From positions 32,931,969 to 32,995,968 of the forward strand of contig OW028584.1 in NCBI GenBank assembly GCA_932294295.1: DNA of 64,000 nt. Reading direction: 5' to 3'. The notes under the pieces are model-generated. The model was given only the letters and a program-made list of their open reading frames with translations, ran no database searches and was not told the origin of the DNA. This document shows positions 42,962 through 53,545 of the stretch, one piece after another; position 1 is the stretch's first letter; the number at the start of each line of letters is the position of its first letter. Source of the stretch: Alitta virens. Lineage: Eukaryota; Annelida; Polychaeta; Phyllodocida; Nereididae. A program made the translations under genes and the position numbers.

Positions 42962-43605
42962 TTATTCCATGACTATCTCCTGGACCATCTCATCCCACTT
43001 TTCTTTGACTATTGGTTTTATGAATTCTGCAAAGATTCTGGAGAGGTCAATCCTGGTTTCATGGTTCTTCACAAAGGTGGGTTCATACAGTCTTATCTGC
43101 CCACTGTTGAATTCACCATCATTGAATTACAGATTACAGCTCAGTCTATCCACAGCAGTTTCCAAAATGTCCAGAGAGGTGATCTCGGTAATTTTGTTGT
43201 ACAATTCAAACTCTGAGTGGTGCGACTCGGCCGCGTGGTGCTGCTTAACCACCTCTTTAAGCATTTCAGTGTCGATAGAACAACATCGCTTGAGGCTGAA
43301 GGAGCAGATGGTTAGAAAGAGATACCTCTCATTCTTACTGTGATCGAGTGGGATGCGATCGATTACTGGGTCGACTAACCCCAGCAAATAGTCCATACAG
43401 GCCCTGACGTGATTATGTGATTAATTTCCCAGGACCGACATTCCTCATAAGGTTGTACCAATTTTTCGGGTAACAGTCTGCTCCTTTCCGTTTTGAGAAC
43501 AGCTTCAGCGCTGTCTTTATCCAAGTCCTTCGTGATGTAGTCAACCATACCGTCTAGGGCGGTGAACCTAGGTAGGATAGTCAGTCCTGATGTTTTAGAA
43601 GTCAT
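42962..43605 (-). pseudogene. Decayed ORF of about 210 codons, unknown product
   Basis: The minus-strand reading begins at an ATG at 43605, preceded by AT-rich sequence. It runs 76 codons (43605-43375), then changes frame near 43400 and continues in the 43396 frame. That frame has one in-frame TAA (43127-43129) and a final stop at 42962-42964. The composition is charged and helical-looking (motifs such as DYITKDLDKDSAEAV and EKWDEMVQEIV), unlike the surrounding non-coding DNA. This supports a former gene with one frameshift and one nonsense change. I do not recognise the family. The plus-strand ORFs over the same bases are shadows. Confidence 0.45.
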
Positions 43606-43743
43606 TTTATTTTATTCCATTTTATTTCTCATAAAGATGTCCTTCACCGGTGAGGGCTTTCAGGCTTCTGATGATGAGATAGGTTGGTTTAAACAAATGA
43701 TAGATGGGTAGTGCCCCCTTCATTCGGTAAATTGAGGCCCCCT

Positions 43744-44121
43744 TCATGGCGAAGAATAAAGCTGATGCTCCAGGGGACTACACTCGGGGCACAGTAGATA
43801 ACCTAGCTGGTTCTGATGGTCGTCTTGTAAATAGCAAGGTAACATAGTCTCCACTTCAGGCACTGCTTTTTTCACCTTCCAGTAATTCTCGACCATTTGT
43901 TTCAACTCCTCGTTAGAGAGATGAATACAATCTGGTGTCTGGTGACTAGAATTATATGCTGAGGTGGTAAGGCTTCACAGCATGGTAATCGCCCCCGAGG
44001 TTGGTTGAAACATCGGTGCCATCTCCCAAGACTTCCCTCAGTCAGTCGAATGAAACGGCCAAGGTGCAAAATCTTTTGAAAGGTCAATGTAATGCCCTGG
44101 GCAGTTGGTTTCAATAAGCAT
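43744..44121 (-). pseudogene. Decayed ORF, 125 codons, with CPEC motif near C-terminus
   Basis: One uninterrupted frame from ATG (44121) to TGA (43744-43746) gives 125 sense positions. Only two of these are nonsense (both TGA), a pattern typical of CGA-to-TGA decay. The C-terminal third contains a cysteine followed later by CPEC and a nearby histidine, which could be a small zinc-binding knuckle (inference). The central part is acidic and helical (LSNEELKQMVENYWK). It sits between two other minus-strand decayed ORFs with short AT-rich gaps, as in a compact multi-gene element. Family unknown. Confidence 0.45.
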
Positions 44122-44262
44122 GAATAATCAAACTGGAAAATAAAATAAAATCAAATGCAAGTTGTAATATGGGGAACTTTTAGAGTGGGGTGTGGCATAT
44201 AGTAAGGATGATTCAAAATACAACTTATAAAAAACCAACCTTGTAAAAATATTGTCTGATGT

Positions 44263-44584
44263 CTATGGCGAGAACATTACAGTAGATCCTGACTGTAAGT
44301 AGTTTAGCAATTTCAACCTTAACCCCAGTTGAATTTCTGTAATGTTGGCGCTGACACAAGGGTAATTAACATTATCTCATCCCATATGTGATAGACACAG
44401 CTGGTATCTCTTTGGTTGTCTAGAATTCCCAATAAAGCTTCAAACATAGTCAGCAGGTATTTTTCAGCCAAAATTACATCGCAATCAGGACCCTCGTCAA
44501 ATTTTGATATCTCAGGTTTTCCAGCAGCTGAATAAAGTCGATAGATAGCGCTATATATTCCTTGTATTTCTTTAAAATTTCCAT
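44263..44584 (-). pseudogene. Decayed ORF of about 107 codons, unknown product
   Basis: An ATG at 44584 starts a 37-codon minus-strand frame (MEILKKYKEYIALSIDF). A neighbouring frame then carries on a consistent, leucine-rich helical sequence (EKYLLTMFEALLGIL), and a further shift ends at TAG at 44263. Two frameshifts are needed, so it is inactive. It is the first of the three larger minus-strand ORFs counted from the right inverted repeat. No recognisable domain. Confidence 0.35.
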
Positions 44585-44741
44585 TTTTTCTTTTTTAAAT
44601 ATTATTTCTCTTTTCTTTTGACAAGTGGTAAAACACCTTCTATATAAGGGAACTAAATCAAGACTGAGAAGGAAAAGACACCCCTCTGGAGTATATTAGA
44701 GTTGGGTAATTTATTACAACAAAGGAAAGTGACCACAATGG

Positions 44742-44793
44742 CCTGACAAATGTCTGGCAATACCCCCAGACAAAAGCCAGGCAAATGCCTGGC
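44742..44793. repeat. Pair of small hairpins near the right end of the element
   Basis: GCCAGGCAAATGCCTGGC (44776-44793) is a perfect 8-bp stem with a 2-base loop. About 30 bases to its left lies a diverged copy, GCCTGACAAATGTCTGGC. Their position about 170 bp inside the right terminal repeat suggests a subterminal protein-binding site, but no matching pair is seen at the left end. Confidence 0.5.
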
Positions 44794-44961
44794 CGATGGT
44801 CAGGGTGCTAAAAACCCCCTTTGACTTATGGGGTAATAAATGGGGGGGGGGAGTAATAGGGCATTTGACACAAGAAGTACAGCAGCCGCGGAATGTTACA
44901 TAACAGTTTACTAAAAGCTGATCATGCGTAACTTTACAAGATAAAAGCCTGGGACAAGCTT

Positions 44962-45003
44962 CTTTTTTAGGGAGTTTTATGAGGGTCAAGACTTTTTCCT
45001 AGA
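44962..45003 (-). repeat. Right terminal inverted repeat of the 3.38-kb element
   Basis: Reverse complement begins TCTAGGAAAAAGTCTTGACC and pairs with 41627-41668. DNA beyond 45003 does not look like satellite array 2. Either the array ended here before insertion, or the right flank was later lost. Confidence 0.85.
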
Positions 45004-45470
45004 ACTTAAAAGATTTTGACAGCTTTGAGAACACAGGTGTGCACACTTAAAGCAAAATCAGGGACCACCCAATTCAAGACGTAATAGTAATCGTGATAGG
45101 AAGAAGTAATTACTCGAGTTGAACACCATCATAAGCATTAAATCACAGAACCCCACACCCCCTACCAATCACCAGGTTTATTTAATTGAAATTTAACGCT
45201 ATGGAGTATAACAATGCAAAACATTTCAAAAACATATAAAAGAACAACTGGTGCACTTACTCTATTTTATTATGTATTTGGGGACAATTCCGATATGGTT
45301 AAATAGCACTTTCTGGCACAGTACAAAAAATGACCAATTATTAAAACTAGACAGTGTAATATAACATATCATAGATGGTACTAAAATCATAAGCATCTTA
45401 TAAATTATTTGAAAAAAAAAACTACAATGTAGATATAATAGGGTATCATTTAACCTTTTATTATCATTCA
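45004..45470. other. Intergenic, no feature recognised
   Basis: AT-rich sequence without a convincing ORF, repeat boundary or RNA gene on either strand. Confidence 0.5.
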
Positions 45471-45765
45471 ACAGAACGCAATATGGCACAACTGAATAGC
45501 ATACTAAGAATAGCCCACGATAGAATAGCACGCAATAGTGTAATAGAATAGGGCAATATAATAGAGCAATAGAATTGAACAATAGAATAGCGCAATAGCA
45601 CAATAGTGGAGAACAGTGGAGAACAATAGAACAATAGAAAAATAGGAAACAATAGAGGAAAACAAGAGAGGAGAACAATAGAACAATAGAATATGAGAAC
45701 ACTAGAGAACAATAGAGAACAATATAACAATAGAATATGAGAACAATAGAGAACAATAGAACTCG
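45471..45765. repeat. Degenerate A-rich minisatellite (aatagaac-type)
   Basis: Irregular tandem array of short words such as aatagaac, aatagagaac and aatagaatatgag over about 295 bp. It produces hydrophobic minus-strand ORFs (up to 175 codons) in several frames at once; these are artefacts of the repeat. Confidence 0.85.
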
Positions 45766-45867
45766 CCACGCTTCGGTGAACAACAACAATACATCGTCAC
45801 GCTTTAGTGCACTGCCCCCAAACGCGGGTTATCACTACTGCCCACCAGGTGCTAATTGTGACGTCAT

Positions 45868-45940
45868 CATGAGATTTGAACCTGCAGCTATGCAATCTGT
45901 GTATGGGCACTCTTAATTAACCCAACGGCCCAGTAGCACA
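45868..45940 (-). repeat. tRNA-derived SINE head (or decayed tRNA)
   Basis: The minus strand reads a tRNA-like segment with a B-box-like GGTTCAAATCTC (45882-45871). About 45 bases upstream is a degenerate A-box-like region (gccgttgggttaattaag). The cloverleaf is too degraded for a functional tRNA. A SINE promoter head is the better reading. Confidence 0.5.
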
Positions 45941-48900
45941 GGTATGGTTTAGGGCAATTAGGTGATATAGATATATTATATTTATTGTAGATATATATCT
46001 ATTAGAAATTATAGAAGCCTATAGATTTTATAATAACATATATATTACAACATGAAGAGAATAGATATGGACAAGCCTAGGGCTACAGAAGACCTAAAAA
46101 AACGTTCACAACAGAACTTCTTGTTTTATTCTTTAGATCACAATCATTCCAAGTTGGGGTCTGAAACTTAATTTTTCCATTTCAATAGATCAAGGAAATT
46201 TATAGACAGTCAATGGGAAATTCCAAAATAAAATTATTGCAAAAAACTGGACACCATTTTTTTTTTCCTGCACAAAAAGTTCTTTATATCATATATAGAA
46301 TGAAATTATAAATTAGTTGGGGGGGGGGGGGGTAGCAGAGCTTTCACAACTGAAGCAATCATAAAATTATTTAGCAGCTTTCCAATTTTATAAGCCAATT
46401 TCTTAGTATGCAGTTCTGCAGACTTGTGCATGCTAAAATTACAATTTTTCCTTCATTACTGAAGTCAGAGTTACAAACAAAATATATTCTGAAAGTAGAG
46501 AAAACAATCTTGCTATTAAATTATTGAGGATATAGTTATGGGTGTTGCTATTGGCACTGCGGATGCAGTACTGGGCTATCAACAATTTTGCCTATTAATT
46601 AGGATATGCTGTACCAGGATCCCAGAGGGACTCCAGATGGACTCCAGATGGACATCCACCTGCACTTCGGCAACTGCTCAGTGAAGAGGACAGATGGGGA
46701 GTGGGGCATCGGGGAATGATGATGCCCTTTCACCAGAACCTCTCAGTGTAGGGGCCAGAAGATTTAGGGAAGGGGCCATCAACATTCATGGGGAGGGTGG
46801 GAGGAGGAGCTTGAACTTACCCGTCACCAAATGTATGTTGCCCCCCCCCCCTTCTCCACCATCCAACGAGACTCTCGCATGACAGGGAAAGAGACTTCAT
46901 CCACAGTGCATATATAGCCAAAGTCTATGGACACTTCATCTTGTGTCGATAGCCATTTTTCTACAGAGCCGACTGAAAAAAAAAAGTTCCTTTCCCATTT
47001 TCCTATAGTTTCTTTCCCATTATTTGTTTTAAAAAGTTGGGTCGGAATGGGAGTTTTTTTCCCCTAAGAATCAATGTTCAAAAACAAAAAATTGAGTGTC
47101 GAATGTCAAATTTTTTTCAGATGCCTGAAATAAAAACTTAGGTCTGGCCTTGTGAAGTCAGGTCAGTAGGAAATCGGAAACAAACTTCTTTTTTAATCAG
47201 CCTAGCCGCTAAAAATGCATAATATGCACTGTGAATATACCCTCCTTTGATCAAATCAATTTATTTATTCCATTCATTCTGTCATCATTCTCATTCATTT
47301 GTTTTCATAAACATTAAAAAAAATTACATGAGACAAGTTACCATTGCATACAAAATCAATCATAATATGTACCTCAGAGCCTTACAAGTTATACCTAAGT
47401 TAGTTTCATAAAATATGGTCAAGTCTAGACAACCTATTCCTGGCTGTTGCTGTAGCTGTAACTGACTAAAGCCAGCTGTTTCCGTCCACTACTAGCTTAT
47501 AGTCGGCTCACTGAAATAAATAAAAACCTCGGCAAATGTAAGAAATTTATCTGTCATAAATATGTATTTTTAGATCTGGCTTTGAGCAGTAGCTAGCTAT
47601 AGCCAGACAGTTCCGTTTAGTGGCAGGTAGCATCATATACCAGAAGATGTCTAGCTTTGTATAGATTCAATTTTACAGGCCGTTTTTAAATAAAACTAAT
47701 TGTTGCACCAAATGACAACCAACACAAATATGTATATGATACCATCCTTGGCAAATAAATTTGAGTGGAGGTTACGGACTTTATGCCACAACCAGCAGGT
47801 TTAGTTACCCTTTGATGAATCAGTTACCCTTTAATTAACCTCCAGGATAATTTACACAATTTCACTTTTGTCAGCTTACATATTTCACATTCAAATATAG
47901 GCCTAAGTTTTCACATTTTTATTTTGCTGAAATTATGTGTATACAAAGTACTGCAGTAATTTTTTTTACATGTATTTGATATGCAAATTTTAAGGTATTT
48001 TTAAACAACCTTTAAAAAGTTTTAGAAATATGTTGTTTCATACAAAAAGAAAAATATCACATAGACTCAAACCCTTTATTTGCTCTTTCGTAACAACTAT
48101 AAAATTTTACAAAAGTTAAAATGAAAAAACCACCGAGTTGAATCTGTTGACGAGACATTTGGCTAACCGACATTTTGTTAGATGGATATTTGGTTTCTTG
48201 GTCAGCACAATAGGCAGGGAGCAACATGGTATCCTCATGTGGAGCTTCATAATGTGTCACCTGGTTGAAGTTCTTCAAGCGTTATTTACACTGGAAATTT
48301 TTTTAAGAATTAGGAATATTTAATTTTGCATGAACATTTCATTGAGTAAGTTCACTGTTAAAAAAAAAATGATAATTTGTATTGACTTTTTTATTATTTA
48401 TTTTGGCTATAATATGAACTTTTTTTCCACCAAACCTGTCAAAATTTGTGTACCTATATTTAACTCAAAGTGGAATTAAAGTTTATTCTTTATTTATACC
48501 CTATATGAATTACAAAGCAGTTAATGTTATAGACTAATAGGCATGAAACATTGACTGTATCATAAGGGTAAAAATTATACCTTTCTTGAAATTCACCATC
48601 GACATTTCATCTTCTGGGCAGTAGCTTGAATCACTGACTTTGTACAGACCATATCTTCTGAGTATAACTTGTGCACTCTGTGACGTGGGTCTTGGAGGAG
48701 TTCACAACTTATGCCTAGCCTTGTTTAACCCTTGGAGTTATCCAAGTTTAACCACAGTTGAGCATTGGACACCTACTTCACACATCTGTCAGACAAAATA
48801 CAAAAAAAATAAAGTTTTTAAATGTATAATTAGAAGAAAGCATCATTCTGTATATTACCAATATGAAAATCAGCAAATGAAATGCAATGCAGGAGTTCCA

Positions 48901-49886
48901 TAACCACTTAATTTGACAAGTAGGCACAGTAGACATTAATTGCAATTCTTGGCACTGGGTGTCAAACTGTCAACACTGCTCAACAAGTGTCAAGTTTTAC
49001 AATGGACAGTCAAGTAGCCTCCCAATAACCCAATTGTAATTGAGCAATTTACATTTAGTACTGAGGTTTAATTGGAGCAAATACAAAGGCCTAAAACAAT
49101 GCAATGTCACATGTTTAAATAGGCCTACTCGGCCGGAGACTCCACTAAACTTGATCTAAAGCTATCAAATAACTGGCCCAACCTGTCATTGAGTCATGAG
49201 CATTATCAATAATAGACAATGCTTGAAATTGGGCTTCTTTGAGCAGGATTTGCATTCTAACACTAGGAGCTGACTATTGTCAACACTGACAGCTGGCAGA
49301 TCTATCTCACCGATACGTCAAATGCACATGGTCACGTGACCTAGTTTTGCCGTGAAGCTAAAATGCTTTTAATAACGTGTCTATTTGAGATTATAATCCC
49401 AAATTGCGCACATGTGTATTTTCAAGCATTATCTATTTTAAATAACATTAAAAGTGATGCCTGTGACGTCAATATTAAAGGGGACATATGAAAAATAACT
49501 GGACTTATTGGGACATATATTATATATGTAAATAATTAGGAAATATTGGGACATATAGGACTTATTGGAACAGATGGGAATTATCAGGGTATTGAAGGAA
49601 TTGCAAGGAATTGTTGAGAGTTTCAGGATTAGTCGGAGTTGACGGAATTATGGGCTTAAATGGGGCCTTATACATAGCCTTCAATATTTTGTGATGATTG
49701 GTAACAATGACCAATATTAAAGACATGTTCTGAGAGGTCAGATACTCTAATTACAATATAGGACATTTGTTAGATATATGTACTTTTTAAGTGGCTTGGT
49801 AATATGATATTGCCAAAGTTAAATGTCTAGGGATGTAGAACAAAGACCATCTTTTTAAGTTGTTCGCGTTAGTACTTATTATGCAA
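45941..49886. other. Gene-poor AT-rich DNA with minor simple repeats
   Basis: No supported gene. Visible items are a G-run near 46319-46332, a short duplication of ggactccagat near 46627-46655, a C-run near 46840, and two diverged copies of a roughly 45-bp word (gccagctgtttccgt at about 47472, gccagacagttccgt at about 47600). There is also a perfect 12-bp palindrome GGTCACGTGACC at 49330-49341 and recurring ttgggacatat near 49490-49560. Short ORFs here lack any domain. Confidence 0.5.
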
Positions 49887-49892
49887 CTTTAA

Positions 49893-50299
49893 AGTTGCAC
49901 TGTCGGTCAAATTTGCAATTTTCTAAGATGCTATCAAACAGTTGAAAATTACCTTTATTAGTCAAGGCACACTAAATTTGTGTGAATTAATGATTTTATA
50001 AGACATTAATTACTTAAAAATATATTATACATTAAGAGAAAATCCAGACCAAAACATTGGAAACACAATGGAAATAACATCATCACCATTATTCAGTATT
50101 GTGACGTCATCACTGGGTTTGTTTACATATTGAGTTTTTGATGGCATGAAGAACTAATATTTATATATTATTTATTGTAAATTAAAACTAAATTATTGTG
50201 CAAAAGTGGGTTTGTAATGGTGAAACATGTCATGAGACAAGAAGACAGTATTGATATATATCATTATTTTAATCTGCAAATTTGACAGACAGTGCACCT
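49893..50299. mobile_element. MITE-like element with 29-bp imperfect terminal inverted repeats
   Basis: The left end agttgcactgtcggtcaa and the right end (reverse complement aggtgcactgtctgtcaa) match at about 25 of 29 positions, over a span of about 407 bp with no ORF. The left flank is TTAA and the right flank TTCA, suggesting a decayed TTAA target duplication as in piggyBac- or Kolobok-type elements (inference). The left end also forms the 16-bp palindrome gcaactttaaagttgc with its flank. Confidence 0.65.
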
Positions 50300-50487
50300 T
50301 TCAAGTTCTAAAGCTCCGTTTTAATAATTAAGATTATTGGAGGTGGAAGTTCTCCAAATACCATGCTATTTTAGCCATCTAACATTTGCTATTATTTCTG
50401 GGTTTTTTTTTTTTTGACAAAAAAATTAACAAGCTTATAAAATTGTATTTTTCCCCCGTTTTTTTTTTTTTTTGCGTTTGCCTTTCC

Positions 50488-50518
<31 letters not shown>

Positions 50519-50880
50519 TCACCAGTTTTCAAATTTAACCATTCACTTTTGATATAACTTAGTTTTACACCTTGTTTTCTATTTTTAAATTAGTCAAATA
50601 TGAATGAACAGGCTTCACATAAACCATATGCATGTAACTTTGCAATTAGTATGCAGCCAATGCGTTATAGACAAATAGATAGATAGATAGTAATCTATTA
50701 TCAAGGGCCTTCCTCCATTTTTCTACACATTTATCCAGTACATTGTTATGTCACAGTTATATAATGAATGCATCCCAAAAATTACCCAGAAATAATGGAA
50801 CTCTCATTGGCAACTTTCTTTGCAAAACATCTACCAACTTCTCAAACTAAACTTTTGGCATTTGTAATTTAACTTTATGA
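50300..50880. repeat. AT-rich spacer with T-runs and short microsatellites
   Basis: Two T-runs (near 50402 and 50460) are followed by (GATAA)n at about 50489-50516 and (ATAG)n near 50669-50688. The T-runs plus GATAA tail could be a retrotransposon end, but no body is identifiable. Confidence 0.5.
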
Positions 50881-51723
50881 TCATCAACCATGCTTTGTGT
50901 GCTTAGATTACCTAAGATTGAAATACAAGAAACATAAATATGTAAAAACCTCTAAATGCAATAATGCAGCCATAATGAAATTCCGGGAATATCTAAACAA
51001 TGAGAATATTATGAAACAAATGTTATATATCAAAAGCGATCATGACCCCAACCTAATTTATAATATCATAGACAACATTCTACAAACTGGAATTGACAAA
51101 TATATGCCAAGTAAAACTGTTAGATACAACAAACATATAAATAGAAAAACAACCCTTGGATAAATAATGACTTTGTTAAAATCAATAAAATTTAGAGATA
51201 AGTTATGTCAAAATCTCAAAAGTACTCCATGTGAATCAAACCTGTATAATCAGCGGAAAATTAACATCAATACATATAATGAAATACTTAAAAAACAATA
51301 GGAAAAGCAAAAAAAAAAAAACTTTTATCACAAATTTGAACAATATAAGAATGACATTATAAACACCTGTATGACCATTAAAGGCAAGATATATCTCCAG
51401 TGTTTTTGTCATAAACTGTAATAAAATAACTGATAAACAAACAATAGCCAATGAATTTAATATATTTTTCACCAATATTGGACAAAATTTAGCTTCAGAA
51501 ATAACACCACCAAGAAACCAAAATTTTCAGGAGTATCTACAAAATCCATGCAATGTTGAATTTAGGCTCCAAGAGATAACAAAAGACACTGAAAATTATC
51601 AACAAACTGAAGCCCAAAACAAGTAAAAAAAAAAACATGTCCGGATCTCAAGTGTATTGCTTAAACAAATCAACACGATGAAATGTATGAACCACTAACC
51701 TATTGATTAAACAAATCAGAGAT

Positions 51724-52044
51724 TAAATTTAGGAAAAAGTACAGTATAGCGGACCAAAATTTATTACCTTATTTAGCAAGCATTTTGGTCATGCCTATGA
51801 CGTCATATCCCTGAATTCAATTAATGACCTCACAAAAAATGACCACTCTTTTTATTTTCAAGACAAGGCATTGTTTTTTTTTGTTTTTTTATCGGGGGCT
51901 GCCTACCCCAAACCCCCCGCTGTGCTACGCAAATATTATTATACTTCTGTGCTAGAACATATTTTGGCTAAAAAGCGCAATATTTGTTTATATTTCATAG
52001 ATGCCAAATATGGGCATACATTTGGGTCCACTATACTGCACCTG
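51724..52044. mobile_element. Nested insertion in the LINE, with terminal inverted repeats and 21-bp flanking direct repeats
   Basis: A 21-bp word beginning TTGATTAAACAA occurs at 51703-51723 and again at 52045-52065, and reading resumes in the reverse transcriptase after it. Inside, the left arm from 51742 (cagtatagcggaccaaaat) and the right arm ending at 52038 (reverse complement cagtatagtggacccaaat) are inverted repeats over about 38 bp. The 18 and 6 extra bases between repeat and arm are unexplained. A non-autonomous DNA element is likely. Confidence 0.7.
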
Positions 52045-53218
52045 TTGATTAAACAAATCAGAGATGAAATATATATATATGTCATAAACAAATCAATAGA
52101 CACGGGAATATTCTCAAACAAACTTAAACTAGCCAGAGTTCTTCCAGTACTTATAAAAGGTGACGAATCCCTCCTAGAAAACTATAGACCAATATCAATA
52201 TTACCAGCAATATCTAAAATTTTCGAAAAGGCCATATCAACTCAAATCAACCAACATTTCATAGACAACAACCTAGATCACAACATATGGAAAATTAGGA
52301 ACATCTCTAGCTTTAATAGAAAATTACCTCACCAACCGAAATAAGTATGTTAATTATCAAAATATACAGTCATCATCACTTCTTATCACAACTGGTGTGC
52401 CTCAGGGCTCCATACTGGGGCTACTCCTTTTCATCATTTATATATATCCTATGCTAGTCAGATCTTCCAATTACTAGCTACGCAGATGTTACTACCCTGT
52501 CTGTTTCCTTAAACTATGATAACTCTTCAAGCTGCTCCTCACCCAATGAACAATTATTAAATAATGAAAAGAAAATGTTACTAATTGGCTTTCCCTTAAC
52601 AAATTATCACTTTTTGTTTCGAAAACAAAATGTATGATATTTCACTCACAAAGAAAACAAATTTAGTCCTCCTGCTGTACTGAACTCTGAAATAGAATAT
52701 GTAGAAAACTCACACTGCTTGGTTTATCAATTAATAAAAGTCTTAGCTTGACTCCTCATATTGATTACATATCTAAAAGAAAATCAGTAAAACTACAGGT
52801 ATTCTGAATAAACTTAAAAACTACCTCACAGAGACCACTCTTAAGACAATCTACAATTCCCTAATTAACACATATAAATCATGGAATACTCTGCTGGGGC
52901 TATTAATGCAATATAATTCACAAACTACAAAAGAAAGCAAGAAGGGGCGTCTGTAATAGGAAATGTAATGCACATACTCAACCTCTCTTTAAACATATTG
53001 ATCAGAACGCTCTACAAATTCTACCGAATGTTAAAATGATTTACCAAATTATTTCTTTGCAAGACTTCCTTAATACAAGCCTAGATATCATTTCTATAAT
53101 ACCAGAAATCAGTCATATGTCATACCTCAAGTGAGTCAAGTTCAACCCACTAAACTCCCCCCCCCCCTAAAATCCGCTACTACCCCTCAGGACTAGGATT
53201 ACGAGGAGATGGTTACAG

Positions 53219-53243
53219 CATGGATTTATCTAGTAAATCCATG
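53219..53243. repeat. Perfect 10-bp hairpin near the LINE 3' end
   Basis: CATGGATTTA (53219-53228), a TCTAG loop, then TAAATCCATG (53234-53243). It is flanked on both sides by ggttacag. It lies just downstream of the LINE coding remains and may be part of its 3' UTR. Confidence 0.6.
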
Positions 53244-53439
53244 GTTACAGCTACATCAGCAAGCTGGTGGGGATTCCCCTAGGGGGTTTTCCTAAGGTTT
53301 CAGCCTAGTTTGCCTAATAAATAGGTCAGTGTTTACAGACAACTGAATCAGCCTTTAAACTTATACTTTAATGTTATATCATGTTATGCTACATTAGGTT
53401 ATTTACGTTTCTTACGCATGTTATGTTATGGTCATGTAC

Positions 53440-53545
53440 GTCATAGAATAGAATAGAATAATATAACAGAATAGAATAGAATAGAATAGAAGAGAATAGA
53501 ATAGAATAGAATAGATAGATAGAATAGAGAATAGAATAAAATATA
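53440..53545. repeat. (AGAAT)n microsatellite
   Basis: Imperfect array of agaat/agaatag words. It could be the 3' tail of the preceding LINE, since CR1/L2-like elements often end in short tandem repeats. Confidence 0.85.

Larger units (their letters stand above)
41627..45003. mobile_element. Terminal-inverted-repeat element of unknown family, 3.38 kb, decayed
   Basis: The segment is bounded by 42-bp inverted repeats (41627-41668 and 44962-45003) that match at 38 of 42 positions, beginning TCTAGGAAAAAGTCTT. The left end interrupts a unit of satellite array 2. A TA or CTAG target duplication is possible at both ends, but these bases are palindromic and could belong to the repeats. Inside are several small decayed ORFs: one on the plus strand at the left, and four on the minus strand from the right. 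Base composition is visibly less AT-rich than the satellites. No transposase, polymerase, helicase or integrase motif is recognisable. It could be a non-autonomous DNA transposon that captured genes, or a virus-like multi-ORF element; the family is open. Confidence 0.7.
50890..53250 (+). mobile_element. Dead non-LTR retrotransposon, CR1/jockey type, plus strand
   Basis: Translated pieces in shifting frames follow the order of a LINE ORF2. First comes a linker after the endonuclease (50897-51163, ending in a TGIDKYMPSKTVRYNKH-like stretch). Next are reverse-transcriptase motifs: LENYRPISILPAISKIFEKA at about 52170-52240, and TGVPQGSILG at about 52391-52420. A C-terminal cysteine/histidine-poor tail runs to about 53130. 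The catalytic YADD box reads Y-A-D-V (52479-52490), and frameshifts and stops are numerous, so it is inactive. The reverse transcriptase is interrupted by a nested insertion near 51724-52044. The 5' part of the element is not seen. Confidence 0.8.

Noticed and set aside
42869..43343. Plus-strand ORFs of 115 and 124 codons
   Set aside because: They lie opposite the better-supported minus-strand decayed gene and have shadow-like composition.
41685..44584. Identifying the TIR element as an integrated densovirus or another named small DNA virus
   Set aside because: Convergent genes, inverted repeats and a glycine-rich stretch are only suggestive. No helicase, nuclease or capsid motif can be read, so a virus name is not justified.
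44714..44989. 91-codon minus-strand ORF at the right end of the TIR element
   Set aside because: It starts inside the terminal repeat and runs across the hairpins and a G-run. Composition does not look like a protein.
45262..45789. 175-codon minus-strand hydrophobic ORF resembling a membrane protein
   Set aside because: It is made by the degenerate aatagaac repeat. Overlapping frames give the same type of sequence.
46694..46882. 62-codon ORF in a less AT-rich patch
   Set aside because: Ends in a C-run translated as proline. No domain or splice context.
48640..48903. 87-codon plus-strand ORF as a possible upstream exon of the cGLR gene
   Set aside because: No domain, no convincing splice signals and no link to the 56683 acceptor.
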